From assembly GCA_016458225.1 (NCBI GenBank), contig JAEMGR010000001.1, positions 1 through 64,000 on the forward strand: DNA of 64,000 nucleotides. Reading direction: 5' to 3'. Positions 24,630 to 32,611 of this stretch are shown here, piece by piece. The stretch's first letter is position 1, and each line of letters begins with the position of its first letter. A program made the translations under genes and the position numbers. Below the pieces are notes generated by a model. The model saw only the letters and a program-made list of their open reading frames with translations, made no database searches and was not told the DNA's origin. This stretch comes from Myxococcaceae bacterium JPH2. Its GTDB lineage: Bacteria > Myxococcota > Myxococcia > Myxococcales > Myxococcaceae.

Positions 24630-25463
24630 ATGGCCGTTGGTGGCGCGGGTTCGTCGAGCAGCAGAGGCAGCACGGGTTCTTCCGCCGGCAAAGGACGCAC
24701 GGGCTCATCGGCCAGCAAGAGCGGGAGCATGGCAGCCGGTCGCGCGGCGGACCGGGCGAGCGTAAAGGGCTACTCCGCCGACAGCAGGACCTCGAAAGCC
24801 AGCACGAAGTCGGGCTCCATGGCCGCGGCTCGCGCGGCGGACCGGGCGAGCGTGAAGGGCTACTCCGCCGAGAGCAGCTTTTCGTCGAAGAACACCATGG
24901 CCGCGGCGCGAGCCGCTGATCGCGCGAGCGTCCTCGGCTACACGAGCGGCTCGCTCCGCAAGGGCGCGACGAACGAGGCGTCGGTCCGGTCGCTGCAGGA
25001 TCGCCTGCGCTCCTCGGGCTTCAATCCTGGCAAGACGGACGGCAAGTTCGGTCCCGCGACGGAGAAGGCGCTTCGCAGCTACCAGCGCGCCGCGGGACTT
25101 CCGGTGGATGGCGTGGCAGGGCGAAAGACCTTCGACGCCCTCAACGGCGTCTCGAGCTTCACGAAGAACAAGACGCCCTCCGTGAGCACGGCTTCCACAA
25201 CGGGCCGGCCGTACCAGGCCATGGCCCGTCTGGCGGAGCAGCACGGGCTCACCGTCACTTCGACCACGGGCGGACGGCACAACACCCACTCGAAGCACTA
25301 CCAGGGGCGAGCCATCGACGTGCGCTCCCGCGGCGTGTCTCAAGCGCGCCTCGATGCCTTCATGGCCGACGCTCGGGCGCAGGGCTACACCGTGCGCGAC
25401 GAGCGGACGCGCCCGGCGGGCCAGCAGGTCTGGGGCGGTCCCCATATCCACATCGAGCGCTGA
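24630..25463 (+). CDS. Peptidoglycan-binding M15-like peptidase
   Basis: 277 residues, no signal peptide. Residues 1-110 are Ser/Ala/Lys-rich and contain three near-identical units (MAAGRAADRASVKGYSA at 34, 64 and 90). Residues about 116-172 are a PG_binding_1 domain (VRSLQDRLRSSGFNPGKTDG, KALRSYQRAAGLPVDG). Residues about 185-277 look like an M15-type zinc D,D-/L,D-peptidase with His223 and Asp230 in SKHYQGRAIDV and HIH at 272-274. It should cut peptide stems of peptidoglycan. Lack of a Sec signal suggests release by lysis or by a contact-dependent secretion system, so a predation or competition role is possible. Confidence 0.8.
   Translation: MAVGGAGSSSSRGSTGSSAGKGRTGSSASKSGSMAAGRAADRASVKGYSADSRTSKASTKSGSMAAARAADRASVKGYSAESSFSSKNTMAAARAADRASVLGYTSGSLRKGATNEASVRSLQDRLRSSGFNPGKTDGKFGPATEKALRSYQRAAGLPVDGVAGRKTFDALNGVSSFTKNKTPSVSTASTTGRPYQAMARLAEQHGLTVTSTTGGRHNTHSKHYQGRAIDVRSRGVSQARLDAFMADARAQGYTVRDERTRPAGQQVWGGPHIHIER
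24729..24947 (+). repeat. Three in-gene repeats encoding AARAADRASVxGY
   Basis: Near-identical 51-nt units start at 24729, 24819 and 24897. Each encodes MAA(G/A)RAADRASV(K/L)GY(S/T). Spacing between the units differs (90 and 78 nt). Confidence 0.8.
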
Positions 25464-25473
25464 CTCGTTGGCG

Positions 25474-25509
25474 GAAGCCCGCCCTCGCGAAGTGAGTCAG
25501 GCGGGCTTC
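25474..25509. terminator. Shared hairpin between converging genes
   Basis: GAAGCCCGCC (25474-25483) pairs perfectly with GGCGGGCTTC (25500-25509) over a 16-nt loop. It follows the peptidase gene, and its right arm encodes the last codons (K-P-A) of the radical SAM gene on the other strand. Confidence 0.55.
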
Positions 25510-26735
25510 GGCCACCGCTTCGTCTTCACGTACTCGCGCTTGAGTTCTGGCTTGGGATCCGGCGCGTCGATGGGCTCCTCGATGATTTCATACAGGCCAT
25601 GGTCAAACGGCCTGCCTGGGGCTGGCGCCTTGGGGACGAGCCGCTCGCGCTTGCCCGCCGTCGCCTGTGCCTTCGCGCGATAATGGCAGTAGGGGTTGTT
25701 TCCCGGCCGCCCGAACAGGGCATGGGCCGTGAAGCTGCACCCAGCCATGCAGCTCTCCGCGAAGGGACAGGTGCGGCAGAAGCCCCAGAGGTCATCCACC
25801 GTCCGCATCCGCGAGAATGCGAGTTCGGGCGTGTCGTTCCAGATGCGCTCGAGCGATTGCTCGCGCAGGTTGCCTCCCACGTAGTGAGCCGTCTGCAGGG
25901 AGGGGCACCCCTTCACGGCGCCATTGGACTCGATGCCCATCACGTACCGGCCCGCCTGACAGCCCCGCCAGTGGTCTCGCCCGCCTGCGTGCAACGAGCG
26001 CAGGAGCGCCTCCTCCGGGCCGAAATAGCCCAGGTTGTTCCCTGGCATCACCGTGATGCGGTCCTGGCGCGCCCGCTCCTTCAGCCGTGCGATGCGTGGC
26101 ATCAAGTCCATCAGGTCCCACGGCTGCAACAACAAGTCCGGACGATCCGCCGCGCGCCCGAGCGGCGCCGTAATCTGGACCTGCCACGCGCCAATGCCTT
26201 GCGTCTTCAGGTGCTCGTACAGCCCCTCCAGGTCGCCCTGGTTGAGGCGGTTGAGATTGGTGTTGGCGGCAGTGCGCACCCCGGCAGCCTTCAGATACCC
26301 CAGTGCGTCCGTGGCGGAGGCGAAGCTCCCCCTCGCCGCACGCATGATGTCGTGGGTGGGCTCCAACCCATCCACGCTCACCGACGCCGCATAGAGCCCC
26401 GCGCGAGCCATCTCCAAGGCAAGCTCCGCCGTCACGCTCCGGCCGCCTGTCGTCAGGCCGGGCCGGATCCCCGCGGCCTTCAGGGCCTGGATGATGTCGA
26501 GGAACCCTGGATGCAGGTACGCCTCGCCCCCAATGAGCACCACCTCGCGGGCGCGCATGGCCGCAAGCTGCGCCACCACTCCGAGGGCTTCCTGCGTGCT
26601 CAGCTCCCCAGCGCGAGCGGTACCGGCCCGAGAGCCGCAGTGCGTACAGGGCTGATCACACGCGAGCGTCAGCTCCCAGACCACATAGGCCGGGTGGTAG
26701 TCCGTTGAACTCACGTCCATGCGCCGGTTCGACAT
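25497..26735 (-). CDS. Radical SAM / SPASM-domain protein
   Basis: 412 residues. The [4Fe-4S]-SAM motif is CDQPCTHC (Cys26, Cys30, Cys33), followed by VVLIGGEAYLHPGF, the GGE motif of the family. The C-terminal third is a SPASM-type domain with Cys-rich stretches GCQAGRY, GCPSLQ and FCRTCPFAESCMAGC that would bind auxiliary clusters. Relatives modify peptides or assemble cofactors, as in PqqE-like enzymes. No precursor peptide gene with an obvious leader is adjacent, and the small gene upstream on the opposite strand is only a weak candidate. Start chosen at ATG 26735; ATG 26720 is possible. Confidence 0.88.
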   Translation of the reverse strand: MSNRRMDVSSTDYHPAYVVWELTLACDQPCTHCGSRAGTARAGELSTQEALGVVAQLAAMRAREVVLIGGEAYLHPGFLDIIQALKAAGIRPGLTTGGRSVTAELALEMARAGLYAASVSVDGLEPTHDIMRAARGSFASATDALGYLKAAGVRTAANTNLNRLNQGDLEGLYEHLKTQGIGAWQVQITAPLGRAADRPDLLLQPWDLMDLMPRIARLKERARQDRITVMPGNNLGYFGPEEALLRSLHAGGRDHWRGCQAGRYVMGIESNGAVKGCPSLQTAHYVGGNLREQSLERIWNDTPELAFSRMRTVDDLWGFCRTCPFAESCMAGCSFTAHALFGRPGNNPYCHYRAKAQATAGKRERLVPKAPAPGRPFDHGLYEIIEEPIDAPDPKPELKREYVKTKRWPKPA

Positions 26736-26913
26736 GGACAGCAGCCTATCGGAAGCGTCCGGGATACCGGCAGCTGTGACATCTGCGTCCTGCCCCGCAA
26801 TCGGGTGCACATCGCGGTGAGCAGCGAGACATGGGACTCCAGGCACTTGCCGCCGGCACAGGGATTGCTGTGTGGCGCCCCACTCCGCGTCCCCCTCCGA
26901 GAAGGATGGCCAC

Positions 26914-27252
26914 ATGCCCAACCTGTCCGACTGCCCGTCGTGCCAAGGCTTCAACCCGCCCTCCGCCACCGCATGTCTGCACTGCCAGCACCCGCTCGAG
27001 AGTGCCCCTGCACGCATGTCGAAGTCATGGGTGGCATCCCTCTGGACGATCGCGGGCGCGAGCGCAGCGGCCCTCACGCTCATGGCCTGCTACGGAATGC
27101 CTTGCGAGGATGGGACGCACCGTTGCTACGAGCTGCCGCCGGACTGCGATGTGACGGACGCGGGCACGCACCAAGCAAACCCTGACGCTGGCGACGCAAG
27201 CTGTACACCCGTAGACGCCGGAACCCAGGCAGATGCAGGCAGCACCGGCTGA
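26914..27252 (+). CDS. Zinc-ribbon membrane-anchored small protein
   Basis: 112 residues from ATG 26914, with GAAGGA upstream. Residues 7-26 form a zinc ribbon, CPSCQGF...CLHC. A single hydrophobic segment follows (about 38-56, SLWTIAGASAAALTLMACYG), then a Cys-containing tail ending in repeated DAG triplets (DAGDAS, VDAGTQADAG). The order fits an N-in anchored protein with a short outside tail; the LMAC sequence resembles a lipobox but comes after the ribbon. DAG-rich tails are common in myxobacterial surface proteins. Function unknown. Confidence 0.6.
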   Translation: MPNLSDCPSCQGFNPPSATACLHCQHPLESAPARMSKSWVASLWTIAGASAAALTLMACYGMPCEDGTHRCYELPPDCDVTDAGTHQANPDAGDASCTPVDAGTQADAGSTG

Positions 27253-27318
27253 AGCCTTGCAACCGGCTTCCCCGCGCCCTGCATCAGACACACTGCAACC
27301 ATGATGCGGGGCCCCCTG

Positions 27319-27849
27319 TCACGCAGACTGAGTCTCTGCCTGCGATTCTTGAAGGCCTACGGTTTTCGCGTCGGCCTCTCTCTTCGCGAGGATGGGCGCA
27401 CTGACGGGTCCCACCAACAGACTGCCCATCCAGAAGAAGAAGCCGAGCGTCGGATACAGCAACTCCAATTGCCGGTCCGCGCTACCGGCCTCGTCCGCGG
27501 GGATGGAGTGCAGGTACCAGGACAAGCTGGAGAGGCCGACGAGCACCGCCACGACGCCGACCCAGAAGGCCCCGCGGTACTTGCCCAGCAGCAGCAAGAT
27601 GAGCGTGAGAAGCAGCAGGGGATTCGCGAACCAACCCCACAGCATCACGAACGCGCCCATCCAGCCGAGGAGGAGCAAGGTCGCGCCCCACATCGAGTCC
27701 TCCTTCCCCGTCCCGGTGTTGAACAGAACGAGGGCGGGCATGGCGCAGCCCAGGACAAAAAGGATCGCCGACAAGGCGGTGGCGGTCGCCCGGGTCAACC
27801 GAAGCGACGAGGCACGTGCAGCAGGGAGTCCAGCGGGGCTTTGCACCAT
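27319..27849 (-). CDS. Four-span membrane protein of unknown function
   Basis: 176 residues from ATG 27849. Hydrophobic segments are at about 25-45, 53-67, 73-88 (LLLLTLILLLLG) and 94-110, plus one near 134-155. I do not recognise the family. The 60 residues between the last spans hold SIPADEAGSADRQLELLYP. It lies downstream of the TetR gene on the same strand, 95 bp away, so co-transcription is possible but not shown. Confidence 0.6.
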   Translation of the reverse strand: MVQSPAGLPAARASSLRLTRATATALSAILFVLGCAMPALVLFNTGTGKEDSMWGATLLLLGWMGAFVMLWGWFANPLLLLTLILLLLGKYRGAFWVGVVAVLVGLSSLSWYLHSIPADEAGSADRQLELLYPTLGFFFWMGSLLVGPVSAPILAKREADAKTVGLQESQAETQSA

Positions 27850-27944
27850 AGGGCCGCAGACTCTACTCCCCGACGATTGGAATCGGGTCGCCTGGCTGCC
27901 CTGGACGAGGCCCACAATGCCAGCGGTGCACTCGAATCAGCGGC

Positions 27945-28523
27945 TCAGCGCTGCGCGGCCTCCAGGGCTGCCTTCAGACGTGCATGTTGGCGCCGCATCG
28001 TGTCGCCGAAGAGGTCCGGGTTGTCGGTGCCACGCGAAACGATGAGCGCGCCCTGCACTGAAACCACGAGGTCTTCGGAGAGTTCGCGCGCGGTGGCCGC
28101 GCCGACGCCGGCCTCCGTCAACATGGCGGCAAGCGCCTGCATCCACCGTCGGAAGGACTGGGTCAGCTCGGTCTGGAACGCCTTGCGCGCGCTCCCTGTC
28201 ACGAGCGCCGCGAGGATGCAGGGCCGCGTGCCGCCACCGTAGAAGGAGCGCAGGGCCGCGAACATCGCATCGAGACGACGGAGGGGAGGCCGCTCCGCGG
28301 TCAGCGCGTTCACGATGTCGCGCTCGAGCCACGCCCCCGCCTGCTCGAGCACGGCCGCGCCCATGTCGTGCTTTCCGCCCGGGAAGTAGTGGTACAGGCT
28401 CGACTTGCCGAGGCCGGTCGCGGCCGACACGTCCGTCAGGCTCGCGCCGTCGTACCCGCGCTCTCGGAAGATCTCGAGCAGCCGCGCGACGATCTCCTCA
28501 CGGGACATGAGTGGAGCTGGCAT
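27945..28523 (-). CDS. TetR-family transcriptional repressor
   Basis: 192 residues. The helix-turn-helix (REEIVARLLEIFRERGYDGA, then LTDVSAATGLGKSSLYHYFP) is typical of the AcrR/LmrA branch; the C-terminal ligand domain carries SFYGGGTRPCILAALVTGSA. ATG 28523 is preceded by GAGAGG with suitable spacing. The same TGTACC...GGTACA inverted repeat occurs twice in the gap to the divergent hydrolase gene, so it probably represses itself and that hydrolase. Confidence 0.9.
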   Translation of the reverse strand: MPAPLMSREEIVARLLEIFRERGYDGASLTDVSAATGLGKSSLYHYFPGGKHDMGAAVLEQAGAWLERDIVNALTAERPPLRRLDAMFAALRSFYGGGTRPCILAALVTGSARKAFQTELTQSFRRWMQALAAMLTEAGVGAATARELSEDLVVSVQGALIVSRGTDNPDLFGDTMRRQHARLKAALEAAQR

Positions 28524-28535
28524 GGGTGACCTCTC

Positions 28536-28551
28536 TGTACCTTTCGGTACA
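28536..28551. promoter_or_regulatory. TetR operator 1
   Basis: TGTACC TTTC GGTACA: 6-bp arms, 4-nt spacer, 13 bp before the repressor start. Its arms match the inner bases of operator 2. Confidence 0.7.
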
Positions 28552-28624
28552 GGTTAACGCCCCGGCTCCCGGCCCTCAAGCGGCGCCGAGCACGACGAAT
28601 TGCGGCGCGAAAATGGCCCCATTA

Positions 28625-28644
28625 TGTACCGAACGCTCGGTACA
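28625..28644. promoter_or_regulatory. TetR operator 2
   Basis: TGTACCGA ACGC TCGGTACA: 8-bp perfect arms, 4-nt spacer, 24 bp before the hydrolase start. It shares the TGTACC/GGTACA arms with operator 1. Confidence 0.75.
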
Positions 28645-28668
28645 ACCCGCTGCACCTCGGAGCTGAAC

Positions 28669-29682
28669 ATGTCACCCACGCAGAATGTTCTTCCCACGCA
28701 TCGCGCCTTCGGCCTGCTGGCCGCAGCCGTGCTCGCACTCGCGCCCTTCTCCCCCGCGCAGGCCGCCGCCCCCCAGAACACCGCCGAGAAGCAACGGGCG
28801 GATTCGCAGGTGCGCTACCGCACCGTGAGCATCGACGGAGTGGAGGTGTTCTACCGGGAGGCGGGGCCGAAGAATGCGCCCGTGCTGCTGCTGCTCCATG
28901 GCTTCCCCACGTCCAGCCACATGTTCCGCAACCTCATCCCGGCCCTCGCCGACCGCTACCACGTCGTGGCGCCGGACTACCCGGGCTTCGGACAGAGCGC
29001 GGCGCCAGAGCGCGGAACCTTCGCCTACACCTTCGACCGCTACGCGGACATCGTGGGGAAGATGACGGAGCAGCTCGGCTTGCAGCGCTACGCGCTCTAC
29101 GTCATGGACTACGGCGCGCCCGTCGGCTTCCGCCTCGCGACCCGCCACCCCGAGCGAGTCACCGCGCTCGTCGTGCAGAACGGCAACGCCTACGACGAAG
29201 GCCTCACCGGGTTCTGGGATCCCCTCCGGAAGTTCTGGGGCGACCCGAGCACGGCCAACCGCGAGGCGCTGCGCTGGCTCACGTCCTCGAAGGCCACGAA
29301 GTGGCAGTACACCAACGGAGTGCCCGACACGTCCCTGCTGAGCCCTGACGCGTGGACACACGACCAGGCGCTGTTGGATCGACCGGGCAACGCCGACATC
29401 CAGTTGGATCTCTTCTACGACTACCGCACCAACATCCCCCTGTACCCGCAGTGGCAGGAGTACTTCCGCAGCCAGCGCCCGCCCACGCTCGTGATGTGGG
29501 GCAAGAACGACGAAATCTTCGTCGCAGCGGGTGCCGCCCCTTACCTGCGTGACAACCCCAAGGCCGAGATCCACATGCTGGACACGGGCCACTTCGCGCT
29601 CGAGACGCACGGTCCGCAGATGGCCGAGCTCATCCGCGACTTCCTCGCTCGCAATCCAGCCACCCGGCGTGCCGGTCGCTAG
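28669..29682 (+). CDS. Secreted alpha/beta hydrolase (haloalkane dehalogenase / epoxide hydrolase-like)
   Basis: 337 residues, GGAG before ATG 28669, and a signal peptide of about 35 residues ending PAQAAA. The fold markers are [20 protein letters not shown] (oxyanion-hole HGFP) and [11 protein letters not shown]. The nucleophile elbow reads VMDYGAPVG, with Asp rather than Ser, as in dehalogenases and epoxide hydrolases. The acid is in GKNDEIF and the base is His in TGHFALE. It is divergent from TetR with two operators, so it is probably induced by a substrate. Export of an Asp-nucleophile hydrolase is unusual. Confidence 0.88.
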   Translation: MSPTQNVLPTHRAFGLLAAAVLALAPFSPAQAAAPQNTAEKQRADSQVRYRTVSIDGVEVFYREAGPKNAPVLLLLHGFPTSSHMFRNLIPALADRYHVVAPDYPGFGQSAAPERGTFAYTFDRYADIVGKMTEQLGLQRYALYVMDYGAPVGFRLATRHPERVTALVVQNGNAYDEGLTGFWDPLRKFWGDPSTANREALRWLTSSKATKWQYTNGVPDTSLLSPDAWTHDQALLDRPGNADIQLDLFYDYRTNIPLYPQWQEYFRSQRPPTLVMWGKNDEIFVAAGAAPYLRDNPKAEIHMLDTGHFALETHGPQMAELIRDFLARNPATRRAGR

Positions 29683-29690
29683 TGCCTCGT

Positions 29691-29726
29691 GCGGACGGAG
29701 CCGGCTTCAAGGCCGGCTTCGTCCGC
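29691..29726 (+). terminator. Strong hairpin after hydrolase gene
   Basis: GCGGACGGAGCCGGC pairs with GCCGGCTTCGTCCGC (15-bp stem, one G-T) over a 6-nt loop, 8 bp after the stop. No U tract follows. Confidence 0.6.
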
Positions 29727-29858
29727 GACGCCAATTGCCCAAGTCGAGCCTGTTGCCCTAGGGTCCGAACGTGACGGGGCGCTTGTTGGAGTGACCCTCG
29801 GATGGCTGACGCGTCGCCCGGGAGATTGCGCCCCCCCAGACCGCACGGGAGAGACCTC

Positions 29859-30791
29859 ATGGGAAATGGACCTCGAATTGGCGGGCCCAGGCCGCAGACG
29901 ACGACCCACGTCACGCCACAGCATTCGGCCACCCCCCAAGTGCAGGAAACGCATCCGGTGCAGCCGCAGACCCCGGTACAGGGAGGCCCTCCGGGGAACT
30001 CGCACCAGACCTCCGGGTTCTCGACGACCACGCCGCCTCCCAGCACAACCCCGCCGCAGCCGCATGTGACCATTCCCACCCGGCACAATTCCCTGGGTTA
30101 CTCCCGGCCGGCGTCCCCCCAGACCACCGTCGCCGCGACGACGAGCGCCGCGGAGGTCTCCTCGAGCCGCCCCGCCTTGACGCTCGCGGACCTGAAGCCC
30201 GGCGACGTGCTGCTCAAGGTCGGCGTGCAGAGCAGCACGCACAAGGTCATCAAGTTCGGACAGTCACTCCAGGGGACGAGCGGCTCGAAGGGGAACAGCG
30301 AGACCGTGCACGCCGCCATCTACAAGGGAGATGGCCACCTGCTGGAAGCAACGGGCACGGGCCTGTCCAAGGCAGAAGTGGAGAAGGGCTGCACCTGGCA
30401 CGTCTACCGCTTCAACAACGAGACGGTCGCCCAGAACGCCGTGCACATGGCCGAGCATCACACGGCCATGCGCCAGAACGGCATCGTGGAAGGCTACGGC
30501 GACTACGCGACGGCAGGCGCCGCGCTCTCCGTCCTCAAGGGGCAGGGAAAGTCCGACACCGACAAGTTCTGGAACGGCGACCAGAAGGCCTACAGCGAAC
30601 AGGACAAGAAGGACTTCTTCTGCTCGCAGCTCGTCCTCCGGAGCTACGGCGAAGCGGCGAAGCTTGAAGGCGGTGGGCAGCCCGTCATCCCCATGGATGG
30701 ACACACTCGCAGCAGCCCCCGAATGCTGGAGCACATGATGGAGTCGGACGCCGCGCAGTGGAAGTGCGTGGGGAGCCTCCGGCTCGAGTAA
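29859..30791 (+). CDS. Permuted NlpC/P60-like papain-fold protein
   Basis: 310 residues, start ATG 29859 after GGGAGAG. Residues 1-108 are Pro/Thr/Gln/Ser-rich and disordered, with no signal peptide. Residues 109-300 resemble the circularly permuted NlpC/P60 (YiiX/LRAT-like) fold: LADLKPGDVLLKVG, then His151 in ETVHAAIYKGDGH, and Cys255 late in KKDFFCSQLVLRSYG, the reversed His-Cys order of that group. Such enzymes cut amide or ester bonds in cell-wall peptides or lipids. The long disordered N-terminus and missing signal are reminiscent of secreted effectors, but no partner gene is visible next to it. Confidence 0.7.
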   Translation: MGNGPRIGGPRPQTTTHVTPQHSATPQVQETHPVQPQTPVQGGPPGNSHQTSGFSTTTPPPSTTPPQPHVTIPTRHNSLGYSRPASPQTTVAATTSAAEVSSSRPALTLADLKPGDVLLKVGVQSSTHKVIKFGQSLQGTSGSKGNSETVHAAIYKGDGHLLEATGTGLSKAEVEKGCTWHVYRFNNETVAQNAVHMAEHHTAMRQNGIVEGYGDYATAGAALSVLKGQGKSDTDKFWNGDQKAYSEQDKKDFFCSQLVLRSYGEAAKLEGGGQPVIPMDGHTRSSPRMLEHMMESDAAQWKCVGSLRLE

Positions 30792-30833
30792 GCCCCTCAC
30801 CTGCTCACCTTCGGCGGCGCCTGTTCGCGGACA

Positions 30834-31412
30834 TCAATTCATCGGCGCGCCGTGCTCACGCCAGGCTCCGCGGCGAAGCAACTCCTCGCGCAGCTGGGCC
30901 CGTGCACGGTGCAGCCGGGTCTTCATGGCGGCCAGCTCCAGCCCCAAGGCACGACAGACCTCTTCGCCCGACAGCCCCTCGAGGTCTCGCAGGATGAGGA
31001 CCTCGCGATAGGCGGGCGCGAGGCTCGCGATGGCCGCGTGGACGGACTGGATCAGCTCCCATCGCTCCAGCGCCTGCTGTGCATCGGGCGCATGGGGCTC
31101 CAGGCCCGCGACCTCCTCGAGCCGCGCGCCCAGCGACGGGCGGCCCCGGACGAAGGGGCGGACCATGCGCAGACACGCATGGCGCACCACGCTCATCAGC
31201 CAGGAGAGGACGCCGGCATCGCGCTGCACCTCGGGGCGCTTCGCGAGCTTCGTGAAGGCCTCCTGCACCGCATCGTCCGCGTCATCGCCATCCCGGCACA
31301 CACGCAGGCCAAACCGGTACACCCGGTCGTGGTACGTGCGCACCAGCACGGCCAGGGCCTCGTCATCCCCCCTGGCCGCCGCGGCGAGCAATGCTCCGTG
31401 CCCGGTCCCCAT
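30834..31412 (-). CDS. ECF-type RNA polymerase sigma factor
   Basis: 192 residues. Region 2 (LVRTYHDRVYRFGLRVCRDG, DDADDAVQEAFTKLAKRPE) and region 4 (LAPAYREVLILRDLEGLSGE, then LAAMKTRLHRARAQLREELL) are complete. The ATG at 31412 overlaps the stop of the DUF2892 gene (TGATG), so the two are translationally coupled. No anti-sigma gene follows. The small membrane protein upstream is the only candidate membrane partner. Confidence 0.88.
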   Translation of the reverse strand: MGTGHGALLAAAARGDDEALAVLVRTYHDRVYRFGLRVCRDGDDADDAVQEAFTKLAKRPEVQRDAGVLSWLMSVVRHACLRMVRPFVRGRPSLGARLEEVAGLEPHAPDAQQALERWELIQSVHAAIASLAPAYREVLILRDLEGLSGEEVCRALGLELAAMKTRLHRARAQLREELLRRGAWREHGAPMN

Positions 31413-31627
31413 CAGCGCCCTGGCTCGATGGGGCACGTGGAGCGGCCCATCAGCGCGTAACCGAGGCAGCTCCCCGCCAGGGACGTGAAGAGCAGGTACG
31501 CCCCCATCCCTCCGAAGGCCACGAGCCGGACTGCCAGCGGTAGCGGTGTCATGACCGCACACGTTACCAGCGCCAGCCCGCCCAGGGCCCTGAACAGCCG
31601 CTCCACATTCCCGACATTTCGCTTCAT
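31412..31627 (-). CDS. DUF2892 (YgaP-type) small membrane protein
   Basis: 71 residues with AGGAGGA before ATG 31627. It has the family pattern NVGNVERLFRALGGLALVTC, two membrane spans, and the end GSCLGYALMGRSTC with paired Cys. DUF2892 domains are often linked to rhodanese or sulfur metabolism. It overlaps the ECF sigma start by one base, an uncommon pairing that suggests it senses or anchors something for that sigma factor. This is inference from order only. Confidence 0.8.
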   Translation of the reverse strand: MKRNVGNVERLFRALGGLALVTCAVMTPLPLAVRLVAFGGMGAYLLFTSLAGSCLGYALMGRSTCPIEPGR

Positions 31628-31747
31628 GACGTCCTCCTTGCCCCAGGAGAAGTCACGTCGCGCCCCAAAGGATTCAGGGACCCATTCTTTTCTCCGGCCA
31701 GAGGGCCACCGCGACGGGGCGCAGTCCGGCGTATAGGGAGTTCCGAC

Positions 31748-32419
31748 ATGAGCCCCCACCGGATGGCGCCGGACGACAACCGCATCATCGACGTGCGCTT
31801 CGACGAGAAACACATCCTGCTGCATCTGGCGGATGGCCGAGTGCGAGCCACCCCGCTCAGCGCCCTCATTCGCGTCGACAAGGCCACGCCCGAGCAGCGG
31901 CGCGAATGGGTCCTCACCGAAGATGGCCGGGGCGTGAACTGGCCAGCGCTCTGGACTCCCGCCCCCGACGGCATGCTCAGCCTCTGGGCCATCGAACAGG
32001 ACGCGCTCTACGAGCACGCCCTCGCGCAACTGCAGCACGCCCACCGCGACCTCGAGGCCCTGCCACCCGACGAACGCGAGCTGGTCGCGCTGTGGCGAAT
32101 GGAGGCCGACATCAACAACGGAGGCTTCATGCAGTTCTTCTGCAACTGGGGCGAAGCGACCTGCCACCTCGCCATCGAGGCGCTGGGCAGGATTGGCGCC
32201 CAGGCCACCCGCCAGTGCCTCCAAGACATGCTGAGTGTCATTGCCCCCTATGGTGAGACAGAGGAGATGGTATCGCTGTCCGAACTGCCGGGAATGGTGA
32301 CAGACGCCGAGCGGGACCGGATGTATGCGTTGGACCAGGCGTTCTGGAAGGCCCCCGACGCGCTCCCTCGGCTCGTCGTGCGGCATTACGCGCCACGCGT
32401 GGCAAACGTCACGGATTGA
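31748..32419 (+). CDS. DUF2442-DUF4375 (DMP19-like) protein
   Basis: 223 residues, soluble. Residues about 12-75 match DUF2442 (IIDVRFDEKHILLHLADGRV, then ATPEQRREWVLTEDGRGVNW). Residues about 85-220 match DUF4375/DMP19 (LWRMEADINNGGFMQFFCNW, GRIGAQATRQCLQDMLSVIA). DUF2442 often occurs in antitoxin-like or housekeeping small proteins, and DMP19 was described as a DNA-mimic in Neisseria. The joined form here has no partner gene, and its role is unknown. Confidence 0.8.
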   Translation: MSPHRMAPDDNRIIDVRFDEKHILLHLADGRVRATPLSALIRVDKATPEQRREWVLTEDGRGVNWPALWTPAPDGMLSLWAIEQDALYEHALAQLQHAHRDLEALPPDERELVALWRMEADINNGGFMQFFCNWGEATCHLAIEALGRIGAQATRQCLQDMLSVIAPYGETEEMVSLSELPGMVTDAERDRMYALDQAFWKAPDALPRLVVRHYAPRVANVTD

Positions 32420-32611
32420 GCAACCCGGGAAGGACGAGAGCCCTCGACGAGGGTCCATCGGACTCGAAGGCCTGTCGTCTAGCGACCAAACGACGCTGGC
32501 CATCCGCGAGTTGCGCCCCAAGCCGTCGGGAACAAGGAAAGGTGTCACTCATTCCGCGAGGGGGACGGTCCATCCCGGACACCGTCCTGCGCCTCGGGGG
32601 GAAGACACTCA

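Noticed and set aside
24729-24947. CRISPR-like array
   Set aside because: The three repeats are in frame, protein coding, unequally spaced and lie within a gene; no spacer structure.
32420-32611. Small hairpin CCCTCG-A-CGAGGG after the DUF2442-DUF4375 gene
   Set aside because: Only 6-bp stem without a usable loop; too weak to call a terminator.
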